Positions 9,521-17,133 of a DNA stretch of 64,000 nt are shown here, piece after piece. Position numbers and translations under genes: made by a program. How positions within the stretch are numbered: the first letter of the stretch is position 1; each line of letters begins with the position of its first letter. A model generated the notes under the pieces. The model ran no database searches. It worked only from the letters and a program-made list of their open reading frames with translations, and was not told the origin of the DNA. Origin of the DNA: Hymenobacter yonginensis (GTDB lineage Bacteria; Bacteroidota; Bacteroidia; Cytophagales; Hymenobacteraceae). The stretch spans positions 4,464,501-4,528,500 of the forward strand of contig NZ_CP115396.1 in assembly GCF_027625995.1 (NCBI RefSeq). Direction: 5' to 3'.

Positions 9521-10409
9521 ATAGGGGGGCGTCAGAGGGGGAGTCTTCTTCCAGATGGCGTAGAACCTCCACTTTATCGAAGCCCAGCTTGTCGATGACT
9601 TCCCACAGCCGCTCCACCGTCACGTCGGGCGTGCTGGGCAGATACGTGCTGATATAGCCGCGCACCCGCCACAATTCCATGATGTCCGCCGAGTCTACCG
9701 GATAGGGCCGGCAGTGCGGGTTGTCAGAATGCAACAGGACTTCCTCGGTGCGGCTGGCTATCCGCTTCCGGATACGCTTCAGCATCACAGCCTCCGACGT
9801 CACCACCACATAGATTTCGTTTGGTATCAGCAGACGCCAGTTATCCACGTAGCTGCATACTACGATGTCGTTGTGGTTGAGCGTTGGCTCCATGGAATCC
9901 CCGGACACCTCAAACGCCCGGTACTTGCCCCGCTCAAACCGGGGCAGCCGGTAGCGGGGCAGGTCGCTGACGAATACCGCCTCGGTGTGCTGCACCGTGT
10001 AGCCGGCCTGGGCGTTGACGGGCACCAGCTCCGTGTTTTCCTCTCCGTCCTTGTCCACCGTCACCACCAGCACGCCCCCGCTGTTTACCACCAGTTGCCC
10101 ATCGTGGGCCACCAGCGGGGCCACCAATGGGGCTGCCAGCGTGGGGACTGGCTGCACGCTCCCCATCAACATAGGCCCTGACCCCAGCATCAGCCACGCC
10201 GGCGACACCTCCGGAAACGCCTGCAGTATCTCTACCAGAGTTGGGTAGCTGGGCGCTGAGCCCTGTAGAATTTTATACAGCCTGCTGGTGTTACTGTAGC
10301 CCAGTTTTCGGCTGGCACTATTCGCATTCAGGTTGTAATGGTCGAAGATTCCCTTGATGCGGGTTACTACATCAGTAGATTGTGCTACTGTTTCTGAAGT
10401 TCGTTCCAT
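9519..10409 (-). CDS. Phage-type repressor: HTH plus S24 (LexA/CI-like) peptidase
   Basis: This 296-residue repressor would hold the element dormant and cleave itself upon RecA activation after DNA damage. The N-terminal ~70 residues form a helix-turn-helix (SASRKLGYSNTSRLYKILQG). The C-terminal half is an S24 peptidase: putative cleavage site Ala135-Gly136 (NAQAGYT), catalytic Ser172 (SGDSMEPTL) and Lys211 (AVMLKRI). It faces a small + strand gene across a 104-bp region with operator-like repeats, the layout of a lysogeny switch. It is the leftmost gene of the element. SOS control is inferred from the family. Confidence 0.92.
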   Translation of the reverse strand: MERTSETVAQSTDVVTRIKGIFDHYNLNANSASRKLGYSNTSRLYKILQGSAPSYPTLVEILQAFPEVSPAWLMLGSGPMLMGSVQPVPTLAAPLVAPLVAHDGQLVVNSGGVLVVTVDKDGEENTELVPVNAQAGYTVQHTEAVFVSDLPRYRLPRFERGKYRAFEVSGDSMEPTLNHNDIVVCSYVDNWRLLIPNEIYVVVTSEAVMLKRIRKRIASRTEEVLLHSDNPHCRPYPVDSADIMELWRVRGYISTYLPSTPDVTVERLWEVIDKLGFDKVEVLRHLEEDSPSDAPL

Positions 10410-10513
10410 ATTTATTTGCGTTCAGTGTAACACTTGCACTGGCAGATGTGTAGATTTGTGTATTAGCGGAAAGGTCCGCGTTGTACCAATATACACACAA
10501 AATTACAGATAAC
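10410..10513. promoter_or_regulatory. Divergent promoter/operator region of the lysogeny switch
   Basis: These 104 bp separate the S24 repressor from the Cro-like gene. They hold a perfect 11-bp palindrome (AGTGTAACACT, 10424-10434), two further GTGTA half-sites on the + strand (TGTGTAGA, TGTGTATT) and a reverse one (TATACACAC). TAGATTTG (10451-10458) fits the Bacteroidota -7 box for the rightward early operon. I infer that the repeats are repressor operators. Confidence 0.65.
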
Positions 10514-10774
10514 ATGGAGGAAACTACAAAAGAGCCCACCAATTTGCAGTTAATTCTTCGCAAGCTGGGCCACAAGAACGGGGTGGTGGAAGAAACCATC
10601 AAGCGCCTGAAGGAGCGCGGAATCAGCATCAGCACCAGCGGTATGTACCAGGTGCTCAACGGCCGCAGTACCCGCCCCGAGCTGGTGGAAACCTTCCTGG
10701 AGGTGGCGGAAGAAGTGAAGGCCCGGCAGCAGCAGATCCAGGAGCGCGCCCGTCAACTCATTGCCGAATCCTAG
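10514..10774 (+). CDS. Small Cro-like or early regulatory DNA-binding protein
   Basis: This 86-residue protein is the first gene of the rightward early operon and sits opposite the S24 repressor. The sequence ISTSGMYQVLNGRSTRPELVETFLEVAEEV looks like an XRE-type helix-turn-helix with a recognition helix around residues 41-52. It ends in a charged helix (KARQQQIQERARQL). Position and fold suggest a Cro-like or antirepressor regulator. The ATG at 10514 was chosen because the in-frame upstream codons overlap the operator region. The next gene begins 2 bp after its stop. Confidence 0.7.
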   Translation: MEETTKEPTNLQLILRKLGHKNGVVEETIKRLKERGISISTSGMYQVLNGRSTRPELVETFLEVAEEVKARQQQIQERARQLIAES

Positions 10775-10776
10775 CC

Positions 10777-11079
10777 ATGCAGCTCGTTTCCCTGATTTCC
10801 GAAGCCGAGTGGAACCGGGTGCTGGGCCGTCTGGAAACACTCGAAGCCGCCGAGGCCGCCCGCGCCTCAGCCGCCACCACCAAGCCCGACCAGGTGCTGA
10901 CCACCGCCCAGGCCGCCGCCTACATTGGCCTGTCCGTGTGCGCCCTGCTGCGCGCCCGACGCGCCGGTCGTATCCAGGGCGTGCGCCTCAACGAGAAGGA
11001 CTGGGGTTTCCGCCAATCCGTGCTCGATGCCTACCCGCGCCGCTACCATCGTCCCACCATGTCGGTAGCCACCGCATGA
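10777..11079 (+). CDS. Excisionase-like helix-turn-helix protein
   Basis: This 100-residue protein has a central MerR/excisionase-like winged helix: VLTTAQAAAYIGLSVCALLRARRAGRIQ (about 42-69). This matches the pattern of Bacteroidota 'helix-turn-helix domain' proteins that work as excisionases or early regulators. It begins 2 bp after the previous stop and overlaps the next start (ATGA), so it belongs to the early operon. The N-terminal 35 residues are a likely helix with Ala/Glu-rich linkers. Whether it directs excision by the integrase 26 kb away is unknown. Confidence 0.7.
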   Translation: MQLVSLISEAEWNRVLGRLETLEAAEAARASAATTKPDQVLTTAQAAAYIGLSVCALLRARRAGRIQGVRLNEKDWGFRQSVLDAYPRRYHRPTMSVATA

Positions 11080-11705
11080 GCCCGGCCGTCATTTCCCTGT
11101 TTGACCACTCCGGCCGCTTCGTGGCGCCCTGGGTGGCCGCCGGCTACGTCTGCTACTGCGTCGACGTGCAGCACCCGCCCGGCGAAACGTGGCAGGGCAA
11201 CGTCTGCCTGGTCGGCGGCGACGTGCGCCGCTTCGTGCCCCCGCCCGGCCCGGTGGCCTTCGTGGCCGCCTTTCCGCCCTGCACCGACCTGAGCAACGCC
11301 GGCGCCCACCTGTTCCGGGTCAAGGGCATCCGGGCCCTGGCCGCTGCCCTCGACCTGGTAGGCGCCGCCGCCGACCTCTGCCACCGCCTGGGCGCGCCCT
11401 ACTTCCTGGAAAACCCCCGGGGCCAGCTGCGCCACTACTGGCGCGAGCCCGACTACCAGTTCGACCCCTGCGAGTACGCCGGCTGGCTCGAAGACCCCCA
11501 CGCCGAAGCCTACACCAAGCGCACCTGCCTCTGGACCGGCCACGGCTTCCAAATGCCCGAAAAGCGCCCCGTCTTTCCGGTGCAGGGCTCCCTGGTCGAC
11601 AAGGTTTCCGGCTCGAAGAACCGCGCCAACCTGCGCAGCCTCACCCCCCGCGGCTTTTCGGCCGCCGTCTTTCACGCCCACCATCCCGCTTCCCAACCGG
11701 TATGA
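11076..11705 (+). CDS. Small phage-type DNA cytosine-methyltransferase-like protein
   Basis: This 209-residue protein has features of C5-cytosine methyltransferases. A Pro-Pro-Cys at residues 67-69 (AAFPPCTDLSNAG) lies where the catalytic Cys sits. A Glu-Asn-Pro at 112-114 (FLENPRGQ) resembles motif VI. The N-terminal SLFDHSGRF segment is in the place of the SAM-binding FxGxG motif but lacks its glycines. The protein is far shorter than usual enzymes (300 or more residues), and a target-recognition domain is not obvious. It overlaps both neighbours by ATGA junctions. It may protect element DNA or may have another SAM-dependent role. Confidence 0.7.
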   Translation: MSPAVISLFDHSGRFVAPWVAAGYVCYCVDVQHPPGETWQGNVCLVGGDVRRFVPPPGPVAFVAAFPPCTDLSNAGAHLFRVKGIRALAAALDLVGAAADLCHRLGAPYFLENPRGQLRHYWREPDYQFDPCEYAGWLEDPHAEAYTKRTCLWTGHGFQMPEKRPVFPVQGSLVDKVSGSKNRANLRSLTPRGFSAAVFHAHHPASQPV

Positions 11706-12304
11706 ACCAGCAACTCGCCCCCATCGTCGGCCCCGAGGCCGCTACGTCCCTCATCCGCATCCAGAAAGCCCGCATCAAGGACTACCAGCTGCAGGCCGAA
11801 TTCACCGAGCAGCGCGACGCGGAGGCCCCGGCCCGCGCCTTCACGCTCACCAGCCCGGAGCTGATTCACCCCGACCTGCACCACCGCTTCGCCCGCCTCG
11901 TCCCGCACCTGTGCCTGCTCTGCGAGCAGCTCACCGAAACCCCCGACTTCTGGCCCGACGACGAGGCCGAGGAACTGCCCGCGCACTTCGACAGCTTCAG
12001 CGTTACAGGCCTGAGCCTGGGCCGCAGCGGGGGAGGGGTCACGCTCATCGGCCAGCGCCGCCTGTCCGGCAACCGGGTGCTCAACCTCACCAGCCCCTAC
12101 GTGACCTACGACGACGAAACCGGCTCCGAATACGCCTATGCCGGCCTGCTGGAAACCGCCGTGCAGGACGCCCTGACGGAAGTGGAAGCCGCCCTGCGCG
12201 GCAAGCACAGCGACGCCGGCAAGCAGCTCGAGCTGTTCGCGACGGCCAGCGGCTTCACGGCTATTGACGAGCCGTTTATTCCCCTCAGCGCGGCCCATGC
12301 ATGA
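11702..12304 (+). CDS. Hypothetical early-operon protein
   Basis: This 200-residue protein has no recognised family. It is predicted soluble, acidic in the middle (DDEAEELPAHFDS) and has a C-terminal helix (AVQDALTEVEAALRG). It is translationally coupled to the methyltransferase-like gene (ATGA at 11702) and to the replication-type gene (4-bp overlap at 12301). Its place in the operon suggests a role in DNA metabolism or replication, but nothing in the sequence proves this. Confidence 0.65.
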   Translation: MNQQLAPIVGPEAATSLIRIQKARIKDYQLQAEFTEQRDAEAPARAFTLTSPELIHPDLHHRFARLVPHLCLLCEQLTETPDFWPDDEAEELPAHFDSFSVTGLSLGRSGGGVTLIGQRRLSGNRVLNLTSPYVTYDDETGSEYAYAGLLETAVQDALTEVEAALRGKHSDAGKQLELFATASGFTAIDEPFIPLSAAHA

Positions 12305-13323
12305 ACTACGTACAGCACACCCGCGCCGCCCACGAGCGCCTGAGCACCCGGCCCGAGGCCCGGCCCCACCACGTCAGCCTCTACTGGGCCCTGTTCTACC
12401 AGTGGAACGCCGCCCGCTTCCCCTACGAGTTGCCCCTCAACCGGGCTGAGGTGATGACCGCCGCCCACATCGGCAACCGGGGAACCTACCTCAGCACCCT
12501 GCAGGACCTCCACGCCTGGGGCATGATTGTCTACCTCCCGAGCCACAGCGGCGGCAGCGCGGTACGGCTTCGGGTAACGGGAGAGGTTGTACCAGAAGTG
12601 GGACAACCAAAGCCCGCCGGTTGTACCAGAAATGGTACGACTGAACCTGCTGAGGTTGTACCAGAAGTGGGACAACGGTTGTACCAGAAGTGGGCCGACC
12701 AATCGGGGGAGGTTGTACCAGAAGTGGGCCAACCCTCCTTATATGGTAAAACAGGTTGTAGTGTAAACGGTGTAAACGGTGCCGCCGCCCCGCACCAAAA
12801 AAAAATTGCGGTGCTGGAAGGCGAAGGGTTTTCAGGGGCGGAACTGCTCGACGACACCGCCCCGCCCACCGGTGCAGACCCGGCCCCAACGTCAGCCCCC
12901 AAAAAGAAAGTTGCGCCAAAGAAAAAGGGGGTAAAGCAGGCCGCCATTCGCGCAGCTGCCACCTCCGACCCTGACCGCCCGGCCCGGCGGGGCCGGCAGC
13001 AGCTTCCCGAGCTACCCTTTGCCGAATCCGAGCTGGCCGACGTGGAGAAGTTCATTCAGGCCTTCGACGGTACCGACTACCAGCTGGCTGATTTACGCTT
13101 CTACCACGCCAGGATTCAGGCCTGGCGCGACCGGAAGACCGGCGAGCCGCCCCGGCGCCGCGACTGGAAAGCCTGCGCCACGCAATTCTTCCTCAACGAT
13201 GCCCATGAAAACCGCCTCAAACTCGCTCCCAACGTCCAGCGCCGCCCCGATGGCACCCTCCACCAGCAACCGGCCGGAAGTGGCCTTGCTGGCACTGGCT
13301 ACGTCTCCAAGTGGGATAGGTGA
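12301..13323 (+). CDS. Replication-initiator-like winged-helix protein with internal iterons
   Basis: This 340-residue protein has an N-terminal winged-helix-like domain (HVSLYWALFYQWN, about 24-36; MTAAHIGNRGTYLSTLQDL, about 52-70) of a type common in Bacteroidota mobile elements. A low-complexity middle (about 95-235) includes a Lys-rich stretch (PKKKVAPKKKG). The C-terminal domain has DVEKFIQAF and RRRDWKACATQFF. The middle is encoded by five 24-bp DNA repeats at 12585-12734 that fall in all three reading frames. This layout resembles lambda gene O, where the initiator gene contains its own origin. The replication role is therefore inferred from domain type, position in the early operon and iterons. 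It overlaps the next gene. Confidence 0.7.
   Translation: MNYVQHTRAAHERLSTRPEARPHHVSLYWALFYQWNAARFPYELPLNRAEVMTAAHIGNRGTYLSTLQDLHAWGMIVYLPSHSGGSAVRLRVTGEVVPEVGQPKPAGCTRNGTTEPAEVVPEVGQRLYQKWADQSGEVVPEVGQPSLYGKTGCSVNGVNGAAAPHQKKIAVLEGEGFSGAELLDDTAPPTGADPAPTSAPKKKVAPKKKGVKQAAIRAAATSDPDRPARRGRQQLPELPFAESELADVEKFIQAFDGTDYQLADLRFYHARIQAWRDRKTGEPPRRRDWKACATQFFLNDAHENRLKLAPNVQRRPDGTLHQQPAGSGLAGTGYVSKWDR
12585..12734. repeat. Five iteron-like 24-bp repeats (candidate replication origin)
   Basis: Copies begin at 12585, 12619, 12654, 12677 and 12711, with consensus GGTTGTACCAGAAGTGGG plus (A/C)CAACC. Start-to-start spacings are 34, 35, 23 and 34 bp, close to two or three helical turns. Each copy is an imperfect palindrome (GGTTGT...ACAACC). 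The copies fall in three different reading frames of the host gene, so selection appears to act on DNA, not protein. Confidence 0.85.
12735..12800. other. A+T-rich segment next to the iterons (candidate unwinding element)
   Basis: Directly after the fifth repeat comes a locally A+T-rich stretch (TTATATGGTAAAACAGG), then a 9-bp tandem repeat GTGTAAACG (12761-12769 and 12770-12778), and an A9 run lies at about 12797. Iteron origins usually have such an unwinding region beside the repeats. The function here is inference. Confidence 0.45.
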
Positions 13324-14071
13324 GCTGGCCAGAACCTCCAACCCTGCCGCCCGCCTGATGCTGGCCGAGGTGTCGGTGGGCCTCACGCCCACCCAGGCCG
13401 CGGCCGCCCCCAAGCTGTTCCAGCTGAAGCGGACGTTAGGGGAGGAGGTAGTCGTGAAGCTGCTGGTGGTCATCCTGCGCGCCTTCGTCGACAGCGTGCG
13501 CGTAGCCGACAAGCCCGACGCCGCCGACATCCTGGAGCTGGCCGACACGCTGGCCCAGACCTACACCCACGACAGCGTAAAGGACCTCATTCTGGCCCTC
13601 AAACAGGCCCGCACCACCGGCACCAGATTCTTCAACGCCCTCGACCCGGCCACCATCTACGGCCTCATCAGCCAGTATTTTGACAAGAAGGCGCAGCACC
13701 TAGAAAACGGCCACCTCGACCAAAAAACGCAGGCCATCAGCCAGGAGGCCGTCACCCTCCACCAGCTGCAGCAGGCGGCTCCCGCACTGGTGCAGTCCGT
13801 GGCCCTGATGATTCCCGCCAGCCACCCCAACGCCCAACACCTGCGCGACAAGCTCACCCTCATCAAGCAGAAATACCGCCGCGGCCTGCTGAGTATGGAA
13901 CAAGCTGCTCAACAACGCCAGGAGGTGCAGCAGGCCATCCAACGCCACCCCCGGCCCGACTGGCAGCCCTCCGAAGCCGCCCGGCAGCAGATAACCCGGC
14001 GCCACCAGCAGGCCACCCGCCGCTTCGCTGAGAAGCTGGGCATCGAGAACCCGAAGTACCTCGGCGCATGA
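13205..14071 (+). CDS. Hypothetical protein of the replication operon
   Basis: A soluble, mostly helical protein of about 288 residues with no certain family. The core (SVKDLILALKQARTTGTRFFNALDPATIYGL) resembles Bacteroidota phage proteins that sit after replication genes. The C-terminus is highly charged and helical (QQITRRHQQATRRFAEKLG) and may bind nucleic acid. The start is uncertain: ATGs at 13199, 13205 and 13250 all overlap the end of the initiator gene, and an earlier open frame from 13019 reads out of frame through that gene and is unlikely to be translated. It is coupled by ATGA to the next gene. Confidence 0.65.
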   Translation: MKTASNSLPTSSAAPMAPSTSNRPEVALLALATSPSGIGELARTSNPAARLMLAEVSVGLTPTQAAAAPKLFQLKRTLGEEVVVKLLVVILRAFVDSVRVADKPDAADILELADTLAQTYTHDSVKDLILALKQARTTGTRFFNALDPATIYGLISQYFDKKAQHLENGHLDQKTQAISQEAVTLHQLQQAAPALVQSVALMIPASHPNAQHLRDKLTLIKQKYRRGLLSMEQAAQQRQEVQQAIQRHPRPDWQPSEAARQQITRRHQQATRRFAEKLGIENPKYLGA

Positions 14072-14277
14072 ATACCATCACCTTCCGCTGCCAAAGGCAT
14101 TTGCGGCCGAATGAAGGCGGAGGGCTCGTGTGCTTCGAAGTGTCTGTTCCAGATACTGCCCGGCAAAGCAGGTTGTATACTCCCGTACGTTATCAGTCTG
14201 TCAGTGGCACTATCATAGTCTGTTGGGATTTAGGTAAAATTACCAAGGGTAACCTGAATATGATTTTATACGGGTAA
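14068..14277 (+). CDS. Small hypothetical protein
   Basis: This 69-residue protein starts inside the stop of the previous gene (ATGA at 14068) and closes the early operon. It has no membrane segment and no recognised motif. Beta-rich stretches (RYQSVSGTIIVCWDLG) dominate. The A+T content rises here, at the border to the ImmA/P63C unit. Function unknown. Confidence 0.5.
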   Translation: MNTITFRCQRHLRPNEGGGLVCFEVSVPDTARQSRLYTPVRYQSVSGTIIVCWDLGKITKGNLNMILYG

Positions 14278-14283
14278 TAATCG

Positions 14284-14291
14284 TACATTTG
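14284..14291 (+). promoter_or_regulatory. Bacteroidota-type -7 box before the ImmA/IrrE gene
   Basis: TACATTTG fits TAnnTTTG and lies 28 bp before the ATG at 14320. No clear -33 TTTG is seen upstream. It would give the ImmA-P63C pair its own promoter, separate from the early operon. Confidence 0.4.
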
Positions 14292-14319
14292 GTATTGGTA
14301 ATTCTACCGAACAAGCAAA

Positions 14320-15531
14320 ATGACCACTCGTTCTAATAAGTACAACGATATCGACAGGCTCCTCGACAGAGTACTCAGCAAGCATATGGATCTTCGAGAG
14401 CTGTTCAATGCCCGGTTAGAGTCCGAAGATCTGTCCTTCAGCGCCGCGCTGGCCTCTATCAAGGTTGAGCACCGGGCCCTGAATGGCGTACTGGATGCCA
14501 CCCAGAAACGACATGATCTGCTCATGCTTTCCAGGCTGGCAGAGTTTCTGCGCATACCTCTTTCGGAGCTGGTTACGACGTTGGTCGAAAACCTTGAGGT
14601 CAGCTTCAATACCGAAGTAGAGGCAACCAAAAAGGAGGAGTTCATCCGCCGTCACTTCAACCTCCCTTACTTAAAGCAGATAGGTCTGATCGATGATCCG
14701 AAAAACCTCGAGCACGTTGAGCAGCAGCTGCTAGAGCATTTCGGCTATAACTCCATCTTCGAGTACGAGAAGGAGTCAATCGGCGTGGCCTTCAGCAGCG
14801 GCAAGCCCAAAGCCAAAACAACATTCGAAAAGCAGTTCTGGGCTGCTCGCTCCGCCAAAGTTCTCAGTGCGGTAAATAACTTCTTTCCCTACGACCGCCA
14901 GAAGCTCAAAGAATACATCCCCCAGATCCGCTGGTACTCCACCAACGTCAGAAAAGGCCTCTTTCAGGTTATCAGGGATTTGTTCAAGCTGGGCATCACC
15001 GTTATCCTGCGCCCCTATGACCCCAGGCTGTACGCTCGCGGGGCGACCTTCGATATCAACGGCAAGCCGGGTATCGTGCTGACCGACTACAGCAGATACT
15101 ATCCGACCCTCTGGTTTGCGCTGCTGCATGAGCTGCATCACGTACTGTTCGACTGGCCGGAAATCCAGGACCGTTCTTACCACATTACCGGTGAGCTGGA
15201 CTTGTTTTCAATGGAGGAGGCGCAGGCAGATGATTTTGCAGCTAATATGCTGCTGCAGGAAGCCAAGTTTCAGCAGGTTATTCCGCATATTGACAACCGG
15301 GTATTCGTCGATGAATTCGCCAGAGTGAATCAGATTCACCCCAGCATTATCTATATCCGCTATTGTTGGGAGCAGCAGGATCTTGACAAGGATGTATGGT
15401 CAAAATACCAGCACTTTATCCCCGGCCTGCAGGAAACCATGCCCGCTCTGCCCGGCAACCCCTGGCAGAAGCGCGCCCCGCTTAAACAGATAGCACAACA
15501 GACTGAGGAAACATATTTTAAAGGAATCTAA
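14320..15531 (+). CDS. ImmA/IrrE-family zinc metallopeptidase with N-terminal HTH-like domain
   Basis: This 403-residue protein is of the type that cleaves repressors or other regulators in mobile elements. The C-terminal peptidase has the zinc motif HELHH (His270, Glu271, His274) and a downstream EEAQADDFAANMLL helix (Glu299/300) that supplies the third ligand. The first ~100 residues look like a degenerate XRE-type domain (LSFSAALASIKVEHRALNGVLDATQ, then LAEFLRIPLSELV). Only 1 bp separates it from the P63C gene, so the pair is one unit. Possible roles are derepression of the element or a toxin-antitoxin-like module. The natural substrate is unknown; the S24 repressor or the P63C partner are candidates. 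Confidence 0.85.
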   Translation: MTTRSNKYNDIDRLLDRVLSKHMDLRELFNARLESEDLSFSAALASIKVEHRALNGVLDATQKRHDLLMLSRLAEFLRIPLSELVTTLVENLEVSFNTEVEATKKEEFIRRHFNLPYLKQIGLIDDPKNLEHVEQQLLEHFGYNSIFEYEKESIGVAFSSGKPKAKTTFEKQFWAARSAKVLSAVNNFFPYDRQKLKEYIPQIRWYSTNVRKGLFQVIRDLFKLGITVILRPYDPRLYARGATFDINGKPGIVLTDYSRYYPTLWFALLHELHHVLFDWPEIQDRSYHITGELDLFSMEEAQADDFAANMLLQEAKFQQVIPHIDNRVFVDEFARVNQIHPSIIYIRYCWEQQDLDKDVWSKYQHFIPGLQETMPALPGNPWQKRAPLKQIAQQTEETYFKGI

Positions 15532-15532
15532 C

Positions 15533-16117
15533 ATGGCCAAACCGAAAGCCCCGAAGACTATCACGAAACAGCCGATAACCAAACGGCAGGACTATAACAG
15601 GGAAGAGGAGTTAGCGGAGATGTACGCCGCTTCTCAGGCACAGATAGATAGTGCCGGCCTTGATGAAACGCTCGATAAGGAAAACGAGAAGCGCTTTCTG
15701 GCGGAGTTCCGGCTGGCTAATCCAACCTTGGCCCGCTACGTTGGGGAGCTACAGCCCTATGCAGTGAAATTTCCGCTGGAGTTTTACCAGGAAATCTACC
15801 GTCTCCACGGTTGGCCCACCGACCCCGAGAATCTTCGCAGACGCCCCGGGATTGTGGGCGCCTGGACCATTGAGCTGATCTACGACCGCTTCCCCAAAGG
15901 TATGGTGAGCGAGATTCGCACCCGAAACCCGCGCACCATGAGCGGCGAACGGCTGCACAAGTATTTTCAGTTTCTCACGGAAGACGGAGCCGTTATGCTG
16001 GACCAGTTCATTCAGGAGGCTGTAACCCTGATGAGAGGTTGCTCGAGTTGGTCCCAGTTCAAAAACGTCTTCGCTCGTGAAAGCGGCAGATCCTGGCAAA
16101 CCTTTCTGTTTGAGTAG
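15533..16117 (+). CDS. P63C-domain protein
   Basis: This 194-residue protein carries the P63C domain known from phage and mobile-element proteins. It shows FPLEFYQEIYRLHGW (about 76-90), a middle IVGAWTIELIYDRFPKGMVSEIRTRNP, and a C-terminal helix LMRGCSSWSQFKNVF. The N-terminal 25 residues are basic and Pro/Lys-rich (MAKPKAPKTITKQPITKR). P63C is often fused to or near DNA-binding antirepressor-like proteins; its biochemical role is not established. It follows the ImmA/IrrE gene by 1 bp and is ended by a hairpin at 16213-16250. I infer that the two act together. Confidence 0.8.
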   Translation: MAKPKAPKTITKQPITKRQDYNREEELAEMYAASQAQIDSAGLDETLDKENEKRFLAEFRLANPTLARYVGELQPYAVKFPLEFYQEIYRLHGWPTDPENLRRRPGIVGAWTIELIYDRFPKGMVSEIRTRNPRTMSGERLHKYFQFLTEDGAVMLDQFIQEAVTLMRGCSSWSQFKNVFARESGRSWQTFLFE

Positions 16118-16212
16118 CTATGAATGGCGGCCCTGCTCATAAATAGCCTGGAGCAATACTGTGACATACATGAAACGAGGTAGCCTACGCAACTCCTGAT
16201 ACCGTAAGCAGT

Positions 16213-16250
16213 CAGCCCCGACCTCACAGGCCGGGGCTGTTTCATTTTCC
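16213..16250 (+). terminator. Intrinsic terminator after the P63C gene
   Basis: CAGCCCCG (16213-16220) pairs with CGGGGCTG (16232-16239), and TTTCATTTT follows. It separates the ImmA-P63C unit from the A+T-rich RHS cargo. Confidence 0.8.
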
Positions 16251-17133
16251 CTCGAAACGCAAGTTTTATAATGTCTCTCCAGACGATACGCCCAACTCCG
16301 GTCACTCCTGCGCCCCCGGATTTATCCTTATAGAGTTTTACAGCATCGTCAAGGCCTTATTCCTGCATGTGCACGTCCTGTCCTAGCTTCTGCGAAGAGT
16401 TTGCCGCCTATAGCCAAGACATGCGTTAAAAGCTGCTAGTGCAAGATTTGCCCGGTTAGCGCTGCCATAACCCTTGGTGTTGCAAAAATGGCATGCTTAC
16501 TCACCTAGAAAGGTTGCTCCAGTAGTTTCAGTTAGTACCTGACCGCCTTGGACGATCTGTAAGGCGTCCTGAGTAACTACCTTATCCACGCTGTCGAGAA
16601 CCTGCGCGTCTGAAACGACTAGGCCCACATTCTCATCATCTTTCTCAAAAAAGCAGATACGACTGACAACGCCTAACGCCACCTGCCACCGGCTCTGTCA
16701 CGCTCATGACGCTCACACCAGCAATATGTTGTAGCTGCGGGCTGAAAACTATAGTTGTGAACAATTAGCAAGTTTGTATATTTGACCGCTATTTATAGCC
16801 AGCTTTATTGCTGGCACTGCTCCACTACTCCCCCTCTGACACCTACTGCAGCACATTGCCTCTCGTAGCCCCGGCTTCGAGTGATTTTCTATTGTCTTCA
16901 AATTGCGCCGTCATACAAGTGCCTAAGCATAATTCCATTTACATCTACCACCGAAATTATGCGGATAAGAAGCTTATTAAATTAACACAATCTCAAAATA
17001 TTCATTATCTCTCTGTTACAAACTGTGGCCGAGTGCAGACATTTTACCTCTGCATATCAAACATGATAGCAGCATAATAAATCTTGAAAAGAACAACTCC
17101 TGCATTTAAACACATAATAGCTCTCCTAACTGT
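16251..17133. other. A+T-rich gap before the RHS locus, with a promoter
   Basis: These ~880 bp hold no convincing gene. Short open frames (16497-16682 on the - strand, 16808-17077 on the + strand) lack any family features. A good Bacteroidota promoter lies at 16754-16784: TTG, 20 bp, TATATTTG. It would give the RHS transcript a leader of about 340 nt. Base composition drops clearly compared with the phage-like genes on the left. Confidence 0.5.
16754..16784 (+). promoter_or_regulatory. Candidate promoter of the RHS locus
   Basis: TTG (16754-16756) and TATATTTG (16777-16784) are 20 bp apart, matching the Bacteroidota -33/-7 layout. No other promoter-like match of this quality was seen before the gene at 17134. 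Confidence 0.5.

Noticed and set aside
12585-12734. CRISPR array interpretation of the repeated 24-mers
   Set aside because: Spacers would be only 0-11 bp long, the repeats lie inside a coding gene, and no cas gene is near. Iterons fit better.
16808-17077. Small + strand frame before the RHS gene
   Set aside because: Its composition looks like translated A+T-rich non-coding DNA, and it lies in the probable leader.
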